Assembly (NCBI RefSeq): GCF_042242105.1
Contig: NC_092020.1
Location: forward strand, 10,376,501 to 10,440,500
Direction of reading: 5' to 3'
From: Pempheris klunzingeri
Taxonomy: Eukaryota; Chordata; Actinopteri; Acropomatiformes; Pempheridae
Length of the DNA: 64,000 bases
In this document: one piece after another, positions 25,201-37,257 of the stretch
How positions within the stretch are numbered: the first letter of the stretch is position 1
How the letters are laid out: every line of letters starts with the position of its first letter
Translations under genes and position numbers: made by a program
Notes under the pieces: model-generated
Databases searched by the model: none
Told to the model about the DNA's origin: nothing
Seen by the model: the letters and a program-made list of their open reading frames with translations, nothing else

Positions 25201-26340
25201 TTCTTCAGATTTTTAATAGCTGTACTTTATGTGTTTACAACCACAGAAGAAAAAAACACAATCGGATGCTTGTTAATGGAGTGTGATCAGCAGCACAGAC
25301 TGGGCCTAACGTACAGAGCACCCTCGCATCCATCCATAATGCCACATTGTATGGCTGGTCAGTGCCGTGGTCGCTGTGGTGGTGATCCAGGACTCACCTG
25401 CTACCCTTAGCCTTAGGCTGCTTCGGGACCGCAGGATATTCGAAACATGGCGTCCTCGCGTGCCCACCACTTATCAACCTTATCCTGCGTGTTGCAAAGG
25501 TCTGACAGCCAGCTCTTCTCTTTGTATTGGCAGTTCTCTTTTTATTTGATGGAAACGAGTGCTGATTAAAGTTTGGAAATTGCTCAATTCACCCTTTCAG
25601 GATTGTCTAAAGCCTGCTGGGTAGGATTTATTTTTCTAGGAGGGGTGATTTTAACATCACCTGCCCTAGTGAATTAAATCCCATCCACAGTGTGTATGTG
25701 GGTCATTTCTTGCCCCCAACCCAGTAATAATTACAGCAGCAACTACCTACTGTTTTTCTGTGAACTGGTAGTTCATCCTCCAATTTAATCCTGTCTGGTG
25801 CAAAAATGTTGTGAAGGATCTTCGGGTTTCCTCTGGTTTAGTTTTTATCCTTTAGAGTGAAAATGGAGGAAAACCAAAAAAATTGCTAATCTGATAGCTG
25901 AAAACATGATAACACCAACATGTAGGCCTGTTTAAGAACCAATATTGCAACAGAAAAAATGTGACCCATCAGCAGAGCATTTAGTTGTTCCACATTTTGG
26001 AAAATTGTTCCTGCTTGCGCTACGCCCAGAGATGTACAGACTCCTGTTTTATGCTATGTTGCCATTCACCCGCAGCCTGGTCTGTGATACCTGAACAAAT
26101 CGATGATCTTTTATCTTTTATCTGAATTCATTTCACCTATATTCTCAATGCACTTTTTATAGATGCTTTGCAGGAGGACTTAAACTTGTGACGAATGCGT
26201 GAAAACACCAGAATACAAAAAGAAGCCCTTATATCTACACACAAGTACATTATAGCACATACTGCATAATGTGTTTTGTTCCATCTGCATCTGGTCTTAT
26301 CAACAAGGACCAGGAGCCCCACTGACACAGACCCTTATCC
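22239..26340. other. Gene-poor intergenic sequence
   Basis: No recognisable gene or element ends. An 89-codon plus-strand frame at 24618-24887 is unsupported by any homology I can recall. A G-rich patch lies at 23460-23486. Confidence 0.5.
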
Positions 26341-26355
26341 CCCCTCCCTCACAGA

Positions 26356-26468
26356 CACTACATATTACTGGAATGAATGTCATGTCATGTGTGGAATATG
26401 CCTACATACAGTATGCATGTGTACACATTGGCCAGGTTGTCTGTGTGTTTGTGTGTGTGTGTGTGTGA
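26356..26468. repeat. Local duplication, copy 1
   Basis: ACTACATATTACTGGAATGAA through GGCCAGGTTGTCTGTGTG matches 27947-28030 closely. Both copies run directly into (TG)n. The two are about 1.6 kb apart. Confidence 0.75.
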
Positions 26469-27569
26469 CCCAGCTGTTGCTGAGCTGCCCTCCCCCATTC
26501 TCCAAGGGCATTTGGCCAACAGAGTCAACCCCTTTGTGTCAACGTCTCTCTGCCTCTCTCACTTCGTACGTGTTGTCAGATGTCCCCTCTGACTTCTCCT
26601 TTACGTCACTTTCCATGTGCGTTCATGTCTCAGTGTGTCTCTGCTGCTACTTTTTTGTTCCTCTCTTGTAGATCTGTCTCTCCTCCTCCATCTGCCAGTC
26701 TCACTTTGGCTCCATGTCTTTTTTGCTTTTTTTAAAAAATGTTTTTAATCAACTCCCTTTTTGTGCCGCCTTGTCTATCATCCCTCCGTCTTTTCTCTGT
26801 CGCACATTGGTATTTCACTGTGTACCTCAGTGCTCCTCAATAACAAGCTGAGAGCATGTGGCGTTTTTGCAGGTGAGTGCTTTATGATCATCTCCCCTCA
26901 TTCCTGAGGCTGACCTGCCACCTTGTGGCCACAGAGACAGCATCACTTAAGTTTCCTAAATCAGACTTCGATTTTATGTGAACTAATGCCTAAAAATATT
27001 CACTGCTTTTGCCAGTCAAGAATTATTTTCAGGCTACAATCAATAAATGAATTAAAAGCATCTTAGCAAATCATTGCCCAGCACAGAGTGGGGGGTATTT
27101 ACATATGTATCTATGTGCTATTGGATGATAAAGACCACATTATGAATGTGGTATGTAAGATCCAAAAGAATCATCAAATACAACATTGTGTTATTAGAGT
27201 AAGTAAGTGTCTTTTCTCAAAATTGCAAAGTTCTCAAAATATTTTGACTTTATTTTCAAAATAAAGAAGAAAGAAAGACGGCAGTAACACTCAGTCATAC
27301 ACTGAAACACTAAATCATGATAATAAGGGTTGAAGGCTCCACAGTGGAGACACAGTGTCACCGATGAGGCAGTCTCTCTGTCCGGTGTCCACCACTTTGG
27401 TCCAGTAGTAAATGTTATGCTTTTATTTTGAAGGCACCACTGACTTACTTCCAGGATTGATCTTTCTCTGATGTCACTGTTTATTTACTTCCCCTTCTCC
27501 AAGGTAACCAACCTGTAGACATAGACACAGACTGTACAGAGCTGAATATAGTCCAATAGCTACACAGAC

Positions 27570-27571
<2 letters not shown>

Positions 27572-27634
<63 letters not shown>
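27572..27634. repeat. (GATA)n microsatellite
   Basis: About 15 uninterrupted tetranucleotide units. Confidence 0.95.
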
Positions 27635-27635
<1 letters not shown>

Positions 27636-27723
27636 TTCTAATGATACTGACATCCAATAGTTCTGTGTGCAATTAGTCCTTAACTACTACACATCAACCA
27701 CAGGTAGGTATGTATGTGTGTAT

Positions 27724-27728
<5 letters not shown>

Positions 27729-27803
<75 letters not shown>
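27729..27803. repeat. (TG)n microsatellite
   Basis: About 37 TG units. Confidence 0.95.
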
Positions 27804-27804
<1 letters not shown>

Positions 27805-27946
27805 ACACACACTGGGTTTATAGAGTGTGTTTTCCATCACACTTTGATACAGGATTATACACTGAGTAACCTGTTTAGCCTACTGTACCTTAAAGATACA
27901 CACTCACATTTAGTAGTGTCCAGAGGTACTCCTCATGACCCCACTA

Positions 27947-28022
27947 CATATTACTGGAATGAACGTCATGTACATATGTGGAATATGTCTACATACAGTA
28001 TGTACACATTGGCCAGGTTGTC

Positions 28023-28030
<8 letters not shown>
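27947..28030. repeat. Local duplication, copy 2
   Basis: Second copy of 26356-26468. It leads into the (TG)n array that abuts the first coding exon of cfap96. Confidence 0.75.

Positions 28031-28099
<69 letters not shown>
28027..28099. repeat. (TG)n microsatellite at cfap96 splice acceptor
   Basis: About 36 TG units ending only about 10 bp before the CTATTTCCAG acceptor of the first coding exon of cfap96. Confidence 0.95.
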
Positions 28100-28100
<1 letters not shown>

Positions 28101-28118
28101 TATTTCCAGTATGTAAAG

Positions 28119-31100
28119 ATGCTGTCGGGTGAGGGAAAGAGTGACATGGAGCGTCTGGGTGTCTTTAAGGAGATGAGCTACATCTCTATAGGAGATAAGT
28201 ACACTCCACACACCAACCGTAAGTACAGTATATTATTTATCTTCCTGAATAATTCATGATGACGTGAAGTTCTGAAGATTTATTAAACACAGCATATGTA
28301 TAAAAAATCCACTTCTCACCGCCACCAACCCCAGCTGGCAGTGTCTTCCTCAAGCTCAGGTCCTCTAGCAGAGGTAGAGGTAGCTGTTCATATGACTGAG
28401 CTCTTTTGGACAGAGACCTCAGCTGTTGTGCCTGGAATCTGGAGGCTCTCCCCCAGCTTGTGGGTCACAGCCCCCAGTGCTCTGATCACCACTGGCACCA
28501 CTGTTGCCTTTACTCCCCACGTCTTTTTTAGTTCCTCTTTCAGCCCTTAGTATTTTTCAACCTTCTCATGTTCCTTCTTCCTGATGTTGTTGTCGATGTT
28601 GCTACATCCATCATCACTGCCTTCTTCTGTTGTTTGTTAACCAGCACGATGCCAGATTGGTTAGCCATCACCAGTTTGTCAGTCTGGATCTGGAAGTCCT
28701 TCAGGATCTTAGCTCGGTCATTCTCAACCACTTTGGGAGGTGTCTTCCATTCTGACCTTGGGACTTCCAGCCCACACTCAGTGTAGATGTTCCTGTACAC
28801 TGTGCCAGGCCACTTGGTTATGACCTCCAATCTACTCTGTTCCTGCCTGCATCTGACACCCTGATATTATGTGCTGGATTGTTTCAGGAGCATCTTTCCA
28901 CAGCCTGCACCTGGGGTGCCAAGGCACCACTAGTGGTAAGATATCACTCTGAAACATTGTGCCGGGACCATGTTAACTTGTGGCATCTTCCTTTCAAATC
29001 CAGGTCCGTTCAATGAGTCAGCCCACCGAAGCCGGCAGATGCAGGCGGGCATCGCTAAGCAACGATGTGCTCTGCAGAGTGGCTTCTTTGACAAGTCCTT
29101 CAAACGGATTTTTGAACGCGAGGCACTGAGTGACCCGCTGAGGCTGGCCAGACAGTATCGCATCCAGCAAACCAAGAAGAACCTGGGGAAGGCCTTCCTG
29201 CCTTGTAATGGGATCAAGAAGCCGTGAGAGAACATGCGTGTGCACACATACACACATGCCTTGGTTTACAGGAGGTTTAGGATGAGCGGATGACCCAGCA
29301 GACTGCAGTTCATGGACCATGTGAAACCAAAAGTCAATGTTCCATCTGTTCCATATCTAACATACTTCTTCTAACCCAAACCATAATCTTTTCCTAAATC
29401 TAGCCAAGTAGTTTTGCCAAACTGTGACTGTTCCACAGCGTTAACTCACGTCATGTACATAACGTAACTGAAGTTTGATTGCCTCAGGCTGATCCTCCTT
29501 CATCCTATAGAGAGTGCTGAAAACATCTCATTTTGGGAATCTTTGGGTTGAAACCTATTCTGGCATTTTAGTACGAGAATGTGTTGGAAAGTATACAGTC
29601 TAAGATTAAATGTAAAGTATGAGCAGAATCTGTCTAAAACCACGAGTGCACTCACATCTACTCGCTTGGTTGTCATTTCCTGCCATCTAACACTGTCTCG
29701 CTGTCTGCCTCCAGCTGCGGCTCAGGGAGTTACTATGGGACCGTGTCAGGACCAGTTGAAGCCATGAGTCCGCTGTCAGTCGCCCGAAAAGCCCATCGCT
29801 CACCTGGACGCAACATAGTCACCTCACCTCCCAAGAAAGGCAGTGGTTACAGGTTTATGGCAACAGCTCTTTCTAAAACAGCTCAGCACATTTTAACTGG
29901 AACAATTACAGTACTGCAGGGTGTACATGCATCATACACATATCAGAATCAAATAATTGAAGACTTTCTATGAAATGAATTATCTGGCACCTGTTAAGGA
30001 AACTTTCCAATGACCAGTGAACTCATAAATCTCAAAGCTTTTCTGGGAAGAATTATTATTATTATAATTATTGCCACTGTCTACTGAGACCACTAGAGAT
30101 ATGGTTTCATTTTTCTATATTTACATCCTTTGAAAAATACTATGACTAGAACATAATAACACAAAAGGACAGTTTATTGTGTGCAGCTGAAGTTAACACT
30201 ATATTATCTCCTGCAGCTATCCCAATGTGACACTGTCCAGTGTTCAGCTATATGCCTCAGACCCCTACGACAGAGCCAAAGATGTACTACAGGTAATACT
30301 TCAAGTAGAATATCTAAATCTCTAGGTCTGGCCATCATTTCATGTCACCAAAGTGCTGAAATAGTTGAGATCTGAAAACACAGCGACATGTGAATGGAAA
30401 ATACACTAAAGGAACATTTGAGTGTAAGAATGTCACTCAGCTCTGCATATTTGGAAAAGAGGTCAGACACTGCAACGAAACAAGAGTAAGACCATCAGAC
30501 AAGTCTTTCCCTTTGCAGTACAGTTTTCCAGGAGGGGTCGTCGCAGCATTTCCTGCAGAGTCTCACTGACTCTTACTCCCACACAGCTATATCTTAGTTT
30601 TGTTTATACATTACTGATCAGTAACTTGCAAGGCTACAACATTACATTGGCTGCAGTCTGTCTCCTTGAACACATATGACACAGATGACGGGAACATTTA
30701 AAAACTGAAAGAGAAGCATTGCAAAATTGCTCAAACCTAACACTAAATACCTTGCTGTGCCCTGTTTTGGTTTGTTTCCAACCTTTTCTGCTGCCTGAAT
30801 CACCGGCACACGGATTAGGGGTTAAAACGACCTCTTGCAGCCTTGTGAATAGACGTAAAACAGAGCCACATAGTTTGTCTTTGCAAGCAGCTGATTATGC
30901 CCCATATGTAAGGTTTAAAAAGGTTAGGGTGTAACCTCTAGTGGCCGTAGTGAGTGTGACAGGAGCAAAGGAGGAGGTCAGGGGACGTAGTAAGAGAGAT
31001 AAAGTCCTCATATGGAAGAGGTTGTGGAGGGTGGATGGGTCCAGCGCAGGACTTCCACCGAGAAGAGCACTGTTTGTGTCCCGGCAATGCTGACTGATAA

Positions 31101-31339
31101 TTATTAATGTCCATGAGTTACCTTATGTAACATGCTTTGATGTTTATTCTAACCCAAACCATCATCTTTTCATAAACCTAACCAAGTAGTTTTAGTGCCT
31201 AAACGTAGCTGAAGAGCCACATGCTTATTATTGTTACCATGGTGACTGCTACTCTACAATGGTCATGTCATTTGTTTTGGGAGTTATTGGAAACAGACTA
31301 CTGTAGTAAAAGCATGTCTTAACAAAAATAACTTATATA

Positions 31340-31400
<61 letters not shown>

Positions 31401-33216
31401 CTATTTTACTTAGACACCTCTTATTTAACGTTCATTTTAAATGTATGTATGATGCAGAAGGAGGCAGCGATCCATCGCTCCAAGTTAAGAGATGGCCCAT
31501 TCAAGGTCAACCTTCATCCCAGAGATTATTTCCAAGGCAATCCATACCGCAGTGACAAGCCCCTCCCACCACCATACAAGCCCCTCCCACCTGCACAGAG
31601 CGTTGCAGTCCCCTTCAAACCCCCCTCCCCCAGCAAAAAGGTGACTATCTCTCTGTCTGCTCTACCGTGATGATCAGAGGGAAATATCTGACAGCGACAT
31701 GGAGCAGTGATCTGTTTTACATTCCACTACATTCATTCCTCACAGTTTATGCGAATGTATTGTGTGCTAGATCGGAGGAATGAAAGCCGGGACGTTTGGC
31801 ACTTATCCCTCACATTCTGCTGATCCGTCCATCAGTCGTCGTTCCAAACCAACCAGTCAAGAGCCAGTCTTCCGTCCTGCTGCTGGTCCTAAGAGCACGC
31901 CTGTCAAGAGCATCATCACTGCCAATGTTAACAGGTCTGATCCCTGAGCTTCCCTCCCTCTGTTGTCACATGCAGGGCTTTCAGGTGACCCCAGATCAGC
32001 CTTTAGAGGTCATAACGAGTCCTAAGGCCCTGTTTTAAGGAAGCATCCTATTCGGTGGCATTTCGAGGTCGAACATTGGATGGTCAATGAGGTCAGGGTG
32101 GATGGTGTCACACTTTGACATGGAAGTCAACTGTTTACAAAACCCTGATAGTCCCAACAGCACCTTAATAAGCTTTCTTTCAAACATTTGTCGGAGTAAA
32201 ACGATGACAGCATCACCCCAGTTGGTGCACGTCCCCTTCATAAGAGTTGTTAGACGTAGGCTGATTATGAACTCAGTGGGAGCTGTCTGAAAAGCCCTCA
32301 GTCTCAGTTTTTGTCACAGTCACAGAAGGGTTTTTGTAATATCTTTGGAAATCACAGACAAGCGTGATAATGACAGATGTTCTCCTGCCTGTTGACATCA
32401 GATCAGAAAACGCTTGTGTGTGTCAATGTATAGAGCAGTTTTGTGATTTCATTTAGACGACTCATTGGGTAGGGAATTATCCCAGAAGATATCCTGAAGT
32501 TCCAGAAGTCTAACTTCAACTTGCCACTCCAAAGTGTTCTTACTGGGTGTCGTTAATGACGTTTCTGTTTCGTTTGGAGTACGGTGCTCCACCTTGTGTT
32601 TGGACTCCCAACTTTTCTTCTCAATTTTTGTATGTGATTTGTGTGTGTGCACATGGCTCTTCCAGTCTAATGCCCTTTAATGGGGCTTGACAGATTGCTA
32701 ACCTATGGCAATTAGGAACAACTGACAGGACAATGGGATTTATCATTATAAGAACACTTCTGTGAACAATTAGCTGTTCAAGAACATGCCATGAACCCCA
32801 CATAGACTTTTCTTCGGAATCTTCTAAAGAACAAATATAAGGAAAAAGTGTAGGAAGATATTGATGAATGATGCCCTTGAATGGAACAAAATGCAATTTA
32901 ATAAAGTGATATTGAAGAGATTACATTAATCCAATCTTTGATTGGCTGACATAGACATTTTCAAGACATTATTAGGCCTTTTGTATGTTAAATGTAATGT
33001 CATGTTCCTTTTCAGCTGTACCTTGTCCCTAAGGACAGCTGTATTCTAAGCTTCCAGCTTTCGCAAGACAAAAAGTCAAGATCGGTCAAACACTTTAGAT
33101 TTTCATGAGTTAAATACACACTGAGTTATTCTCTAACTTATTTTTCTCTTTTCTGTTTCAGGAGTGTGAACTCTACAAACTACAACTCAACCATTCCAAC
33201 TGTGATGACATTCTGA
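28119..33216 (+). CDS. cfap96: Cilia- and flagella-associated protein 96 (C4orf47 homologue)
   Basis: Seven coding exons join in phase: 28119-28218, 29004-29223, 29715-29852, 30217-30292, 31458-31640, 31771-31934 and 33162-33216. They give 311 aa, against about 309 for human. All junctions are GT-AG. Conserved segments appear in family order: N-terminal GKSDMERLGVFKEM and GDKYTP; RPFNESA across the first junction; KKNLGKAFLPCNG; GSYYGTVSGPV; PGRNIVTSPPKKGSGY; PFKVNLHPRDYFQGNPY; GGMKAGTFGTYPSHSADPS; and GPKSTPVKSIITANV. A small internal duplication (KPLPPPYKPLPP) lies near 31560. The start is the ATG at 28119; the upstream ATG at 28111 meets a stop at once. A 5' non-coding exon must lie upstream but was not found. 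The protein is small, without membrane segments. The family is linked to cilia, flagella and centrosomes, but its molecular role is poorly known. Confidence 0.93.
28330..28925 (-). mobile_element. LINE ORF2 C-terminal fragment in cfap96 intron, antisense
   Basis: The minus strand reads as the far C terminus of a teleost non-LTR retrotransposon. It has a Cys/His segment (near 28910-28850, C-R-L-C-K-D-A-P-E-T-I-Q-H), then GTVYRNIYTECGLEVPRS, KVVENDRAKILKDFQIQTDK, VLVNKQQKKAVMMDVA and a VVPVVIRALGAVTHKLGE-like end (28540-28440) after a frameshift. It lacks the reverse transcriptase and is broken, hence inactive. It sits between coding exons 1 and 2 of cfap96, in opposite orientation. Confidence 0.7.
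31148..31215 (+). repeat. CCTAACCAA-type repeat copy
   Basis: CTAACCCAAACCATCATCTT and AAACCTAACCAAGTAG in a cfap96 intron. Another copy is at 29370-29470. Confidence 0.45.
31341..31399. repeat. (AT)n microsatellite in cfap96 intron
   Basis: Nearly pure AT run located about 60 bp before the exon starting at 31458. Confidence 0.9.
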
Positions 33217-33397
33217 CTACATTACATTACCTTCTTTTTCTGCATCTGCTTCCGTGATGAGCTGTGACGACAGTCCCACACATGAATGCTTTAAAAAGAA
33301 ACGTGGCCGCTTCAGCCATCTTCGGTGGTTTAATGTGTGAACGTTTGCTTCTTTTCTCCTCCTGTTTACGTGGGAATATCTGTAATGTTGTGGATGA

Positions 33398-33403
33398 AAT
33401 AAA
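33398..33403 (+). terminator. Poly(A) signal of cfap96
   Basis: AATAAA 182 bp after the cfap96 stop codon, the first canonical signal downstream. Confidence 0.6.
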
Positions 33404-33760
33404 TCTCTCGTTGAGAGTTACTTTAGTCTTCCATGCTGTAACATAAGGCCTTTAATATTAGAATTTCTGACAGGAAAAATGACCAATGATCAGTACGGCA
33501 GAGTGTCTGTGGAACGTATGTCCAACGGAGAACTGGATGATGGATGTTTGGCTGTGTGCTTCACAGTTTACACACAACAGCAACCAGACAGGTCTTTTGA
33601 CAATATCAAAAACATAAATGCTTCCCCTCATCTCATCTTGTCTTCTCTCTATAGCTATCAAAAGGCAGACTAGTAGAAATACTAATTGCCTCCTACTACT
33701 GATACTACTACCGGTAGTAATATCTACTATGGTACTAATACCACTACTGTTACTACACAG

Positions 33761-34057
33761 TGTGACGACCCCTGCCTAAACTGTTTGTGCTGTGCAAGCT
33801 ATTGTATCTACCCTTGTTTTTTTCTGAGGTGCCACAATTGATTGCAGCACCTGTCCAGACCGGGACCACCTGTGCTCCGTGCTCCACAGGATGAAAGACG
33901 CAGTTTCTCGCGTGGCTCGCTGTCTTTCCCCCGCCCTTCTGTTTCCACACCACTGATATACCGACAAACATACCTCACTCCTGCTCAGTTTAGTTGCTTT
34001 TGTTTCAATAAATACTTTGCATTCAATTGAATTCTGTGTCTTTTCCCATGTTTGTCA
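33761..34057 (+). mobile_element. Possible solo LTR
   Basis: Starts TGTGACGACCCC and ends TTTGTCA, with a late AATAAA (about 34006) followed by a short T-rich downstream region, as in compact teleost gypsy-type LTRs. No internal region and no clear target duplication, so the call is tentative. Confidence 0.35.
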
Positions 34058-34339
34058 TGCTCTATGGGCCAAGTCATCACAATGAATGAATATAAAATAA
34101 TGTTTGAATGGATATTCTTATTTTTTGACAGAGTTTATTGTGGTACCACATTCAAACACTTTTTGGTTTGGGTTGGAATCAGCCAATTAATACATTGAAT
34201 TGTTTAACGATCTCCTAAGTTCAAAACAGTGTATAAAGACACGTTTTCCTGCGTTCCTATCTGAAGCCAGTTTCTAAAAGAAGTCTGTCTTGCTTCATCA
34301 CAAACACTGTTTACCACTAGTTAACCATAGCAGGTCAGC

Positions 34340-34655
34340 TATCCATAAAGATCCAAAACATCCAAAATGTCAACCCAGAGAGCGACGTACATCTATTTTC
34401 TGATGTTTTATATCATTATAATGTTCATTTCCCTCATCTTTTTACCCCACTTCACAAATGTGCAATACTTTCTAATATCTCCCCGTTCTTTTTTAATATT
34501 CCCTCTATGTATATTATATTGTTTCTATTTTTATACTTCCTCTGTCTTAGTTGTACATATTTTTTATATCTCCTCGTGTCTGCTGTGACACTGTAAATTT
34601 CCCTGTCGTGGGACCAATAAAGAAATATCTTATCTAATCTTATCTATCTACAGCT
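34340..34655 (+). mobile_element. LINE 3' end with (TTATC)n-like tail
   Basis: Ends CCCTGTCGTGGGACCAATAAAG followed by ATCTTATCTAATCTTATC, the typical 3' end of a teleost L2/CR1-like LINE with its pentanucleotide tail. No reading frame of note survives. Confidence 0.55.
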
Positions 34656-34977
34656 GAGCCATCAGTTGAAATTGCACTACAGCCTTTAGCCAATCATCAG
34701 AAAGCCATCTGGATTATTTTAGTGTGAGTGGAATTCATTTTTGAAAGAAACTCATGGTGAGTTCAACTAATATCAAATATATGAAATATAATGTTTCTTA
34801 ATAATTTAAATAATAGCACTTTTCCTTGTACTGAATGTTGAATGTGGTTTCAAATGTAGCATGTGCCCATTTATCTGAGGCAAAGGAGCAGATCTTCATT
34901 AGTTCTGTAGGCTGTTTTCTTGTTCGGGGGCAGTAAAGGTGCATTACCTCAATAGACGATCTTTGGGAGAGCTTCCC

Positions 34978-34995
34978 TTCCCATGATGCACTGCG
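34978..34995 (+). promoter_or_regulatory. ZNF143/THAP11-type promoter site
   Basis: TTCCCATGATGCACTGCG is a close match to the known vertebrate SBS consensus (TTCCCA-N-ATGCA-TGCG). It lies about 39 bp before the inferred start site of the snoRNA host gene. Such sites are common in housekeeping and small-RNA host promoters. Confidence 0.65.
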
Positions 34996-35005
34996 ATACT
35001 TTGCC

Positions 35006-35014
35006 TTTTATAAA
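35006..35014 (+). promoter_or_regulatory. TATA box
   Basis: TTTTATAAA, 28 bp before a C-initiated pyrimidine tract at 35034, the standard TATA-to-start spacing. Confidence 0.6.
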
Positions 35015-36552
35015 TGAACGTGTGACTTCCGTTCTTCCTCTCGGTCCGCAAGAACCATGTGCTGTAGGAGGCCACGAGACTCTCCGGTAGAAGTGGTGAG
35101 TATTTCAGCCTCTGGTGAGAACTGTTGGCGGAACAACGCTAAGAATTCTGTTATTGGCGGAAATAATGGCGCCAGAGCGGGACCCATTCAGCGGGAAGCT
35201 TTGTGACGCTGCTGGAAGGAATGGTGGTCTGTGTGAACTCTGTTCAGTGGACTGGATGTAAGAGAGCAACGTGGTGCGTTCACGTTCTGCATTGAAAAGT
35301 ATCAAGCGTCCTCGGTTGTTGGCCGTTTATTTCTTTCAATGCAAGAGAAAAATGCACCATCAGTATATAGAGCACTTATGGTTATTCATTAAAATGCAAT
35401 AGAATAGTTCCACTTTATACATGATGACGATATATTAATTTTTTTTTTTTTTCTTTTTGAAAAGCATCGAGGTTTGGGAGAATGGATTGTCCCCTTGCCT
35501 ATGAGCTTTCCCTCCAGTTGTGGCTGTGGGAGATATGGAGAAACCTCAGCTTCCTGAGAGGCACCTTTATCACCTTTGAAGCTACTTGGTAAGTCTATGA
35601 ATGAGTAAACTGCAGTCACTGAACTCACCAGTGCTGCAGATGCACCAGTTTCTGTTTCTTGACTGGTTGTAACTGTTGCAGGCCTAACCCTAACCCTTCT
35701 TCAGCACTAATGTGACTCTGATGTTTCCTTCAGAAATGCTGTCCCCTGAACAATCTTCAGCTCAGAGCAGCAGCTCTAGGATAGCCAGCACCCGGCCCTG
35801 CCTTCTGGGACTAAAGGTAAATGCAGATTAACAGTAGTGGGTCTTTCCCAGGCTCTAATAATTTGGGAGCGACCATGTGGTGGTCATGTGTGTGTCTCCC
35901 CCCCCACCAGCGCTCAGTCAGCTGGCCAGGCTTTGTGTGTGCCTGGCTCAGTGTTACAGTGCTGGTAGAGGAAGTCTCTGTACTTTGTCTCAGCTGTGCA
36001 GGTTTTGTTTTAGAGTCTGTTGCTGCTGAGCTGTTGCAGAGCGTGGCCCAACGAGAGTGGCCTGTCCTGATCCAACAGCAGGGCAGGCCTAGTATAGGGC
36101 CACACATTAATAAATTGGTCCAAGGCAAATGCCTTCAAAATAAGTTTTCCATGAATTGACCTAGAGGCCTGTATTTGGTCTACACACCATTGATTGTGCC
36201 AGGCATAATCAAACATGTTTGTACGTTAACAGAATTTGAACAAATAATGCAGTTGCTTGTTAGAAGTCTTCCAATGGTCCAGTTTTAAACTAACCCAGCC
36301 GGTACTTTACATTAGACTAGGCAAAACCTAGCTGCATGCACTCACTCCATGGGACTCCCTTCCATTTGACAGGTTGGCTCAAAGTGGAATCAAATTGCTT
36401 TTAGATCCCAGACATGGTAACGAACACAAAAGTAAACTTGTGACCTGAAGTCTTTTCCTTGATTGTGTTGCAGGTGGGGGCCCTGGGCTGCTCAGTGTGG
36501 AGCTGACTGAGGGTGAGCACGGCACCAGTACTTTCTATATAATCACTTGTGT

Positions 36553-36622
36553 TACATGCTGTGATGAAATTATAACACATCATGCTGACACACCATGATG
36601 AACTTCAAACCCTGAGCATAAA
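36553..36622 (+). ncRNA. C/D-box snoRNA (intronic)
   Basis: All four boxes are present in order: C GTGATGA (36561-36567), D' CTGA (36585-36588), C' ATGATGA (36595-36601) and D CTGA (36612-36615). A terminal stem ATGC (36556-36559)/GCAT (36616-36619) closes the ends. The length of about 70 nt and its position inside intron 3 of the host gene are typical. Guide sequences would be TTATAACACATCATG before D' and AACTTCAAACC before D. I could not assign an rRNA or snRNA target, so the snoRNA is unnamed. Confidence 0.65.
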
Positions 36623-36821
36623 AAAAAAAAAGATGGTTGACCGTGATCAGTGGGGTTCCTCTATGACTGACTGACTGTTTCTCTACAGGAGCCTGTGCAG
36701 CAGGGGGCCTGCAGGGGGCAGCAGACGCATGCAAAGAACTTGGTGTGAGGTCGCTGGGAGACTGGGGCCCAGGTGTGTATCAGTCTGTTACCATGGATAC
36801 AGGAGCGATGCAGCATTGTGT

Positions 36822-36961
36822 AAACCCAATCTTGTACTGCCGTGGCAGAGGCCCCCCCCTCTGCTGTGGAATCTTTGGTATTGGGAGAGAAACGTCAGGA
36901 CTTTGGCACAGGTTTAAGTAACTGCCATTTACCAGAACCTGACTGAAGACTTGAAACATGC
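36822..36961 (+). ncRNA. Possible H/ACA snoRNA (intronic)
   Basis: The 5' hairpin has an outer stem CCCAAT (36825-36830)/ATTGGG (36880-36885) and an inner stem around GCAGAGG/CCTCTGC. An H box AGAGAA (36886-36891) follows, 16 nt from the upper stem as expected. The 3' hairpin has an outer stem GTCAGG (36894-36899)/CCTGAC (36938-36943), and ACA lies at 36956-36958. The 3' spacing is longer than the usual 14-16 nt, so this half is less convincing. Confidence 0.35.
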
Positions 36962-37251
36962 TTTGTGAGATCTGTTACGGTAAAGTAACGAAGGGATGAA
37001 TGGTCTGACACTTGTGCTTCGTTTCTAGTGTTGAGTGGAATCCTGCCCGGCTGATCTGGATGTGTGACGTCTCTGGGATGTGACACCCCCCTCCCTCCCT
37101 CCCCATTGTCTCTGCCATGTCTGCTCAACCTGGTTCACGATGTAAACTTGTTGTACACGTTTTGTTGGATGATGTCCTGAAGCCGTCAACTACATGTAGC
37201 AGCTACAGGAACTCTAAACTCTGGTCTATGAAGTGTAATCGTAAGAGTGTG

Positions 37252-37257
37252 AATAAA
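37252..37257 (+). terminator. Poly(A) signal of snoRNA host gene
   Basis: AATAAA 223 bp after the last inferred acceptor. Confidence 0.5.

Noticed and set aside
35880-36210. Second H/ACA candidate in host-gene intron 2 (GTGGCC/GGCCAC stem, ACATTA box)
   Set aside because: Several competing foldings and no consistent ACA spacing; too weak to list.
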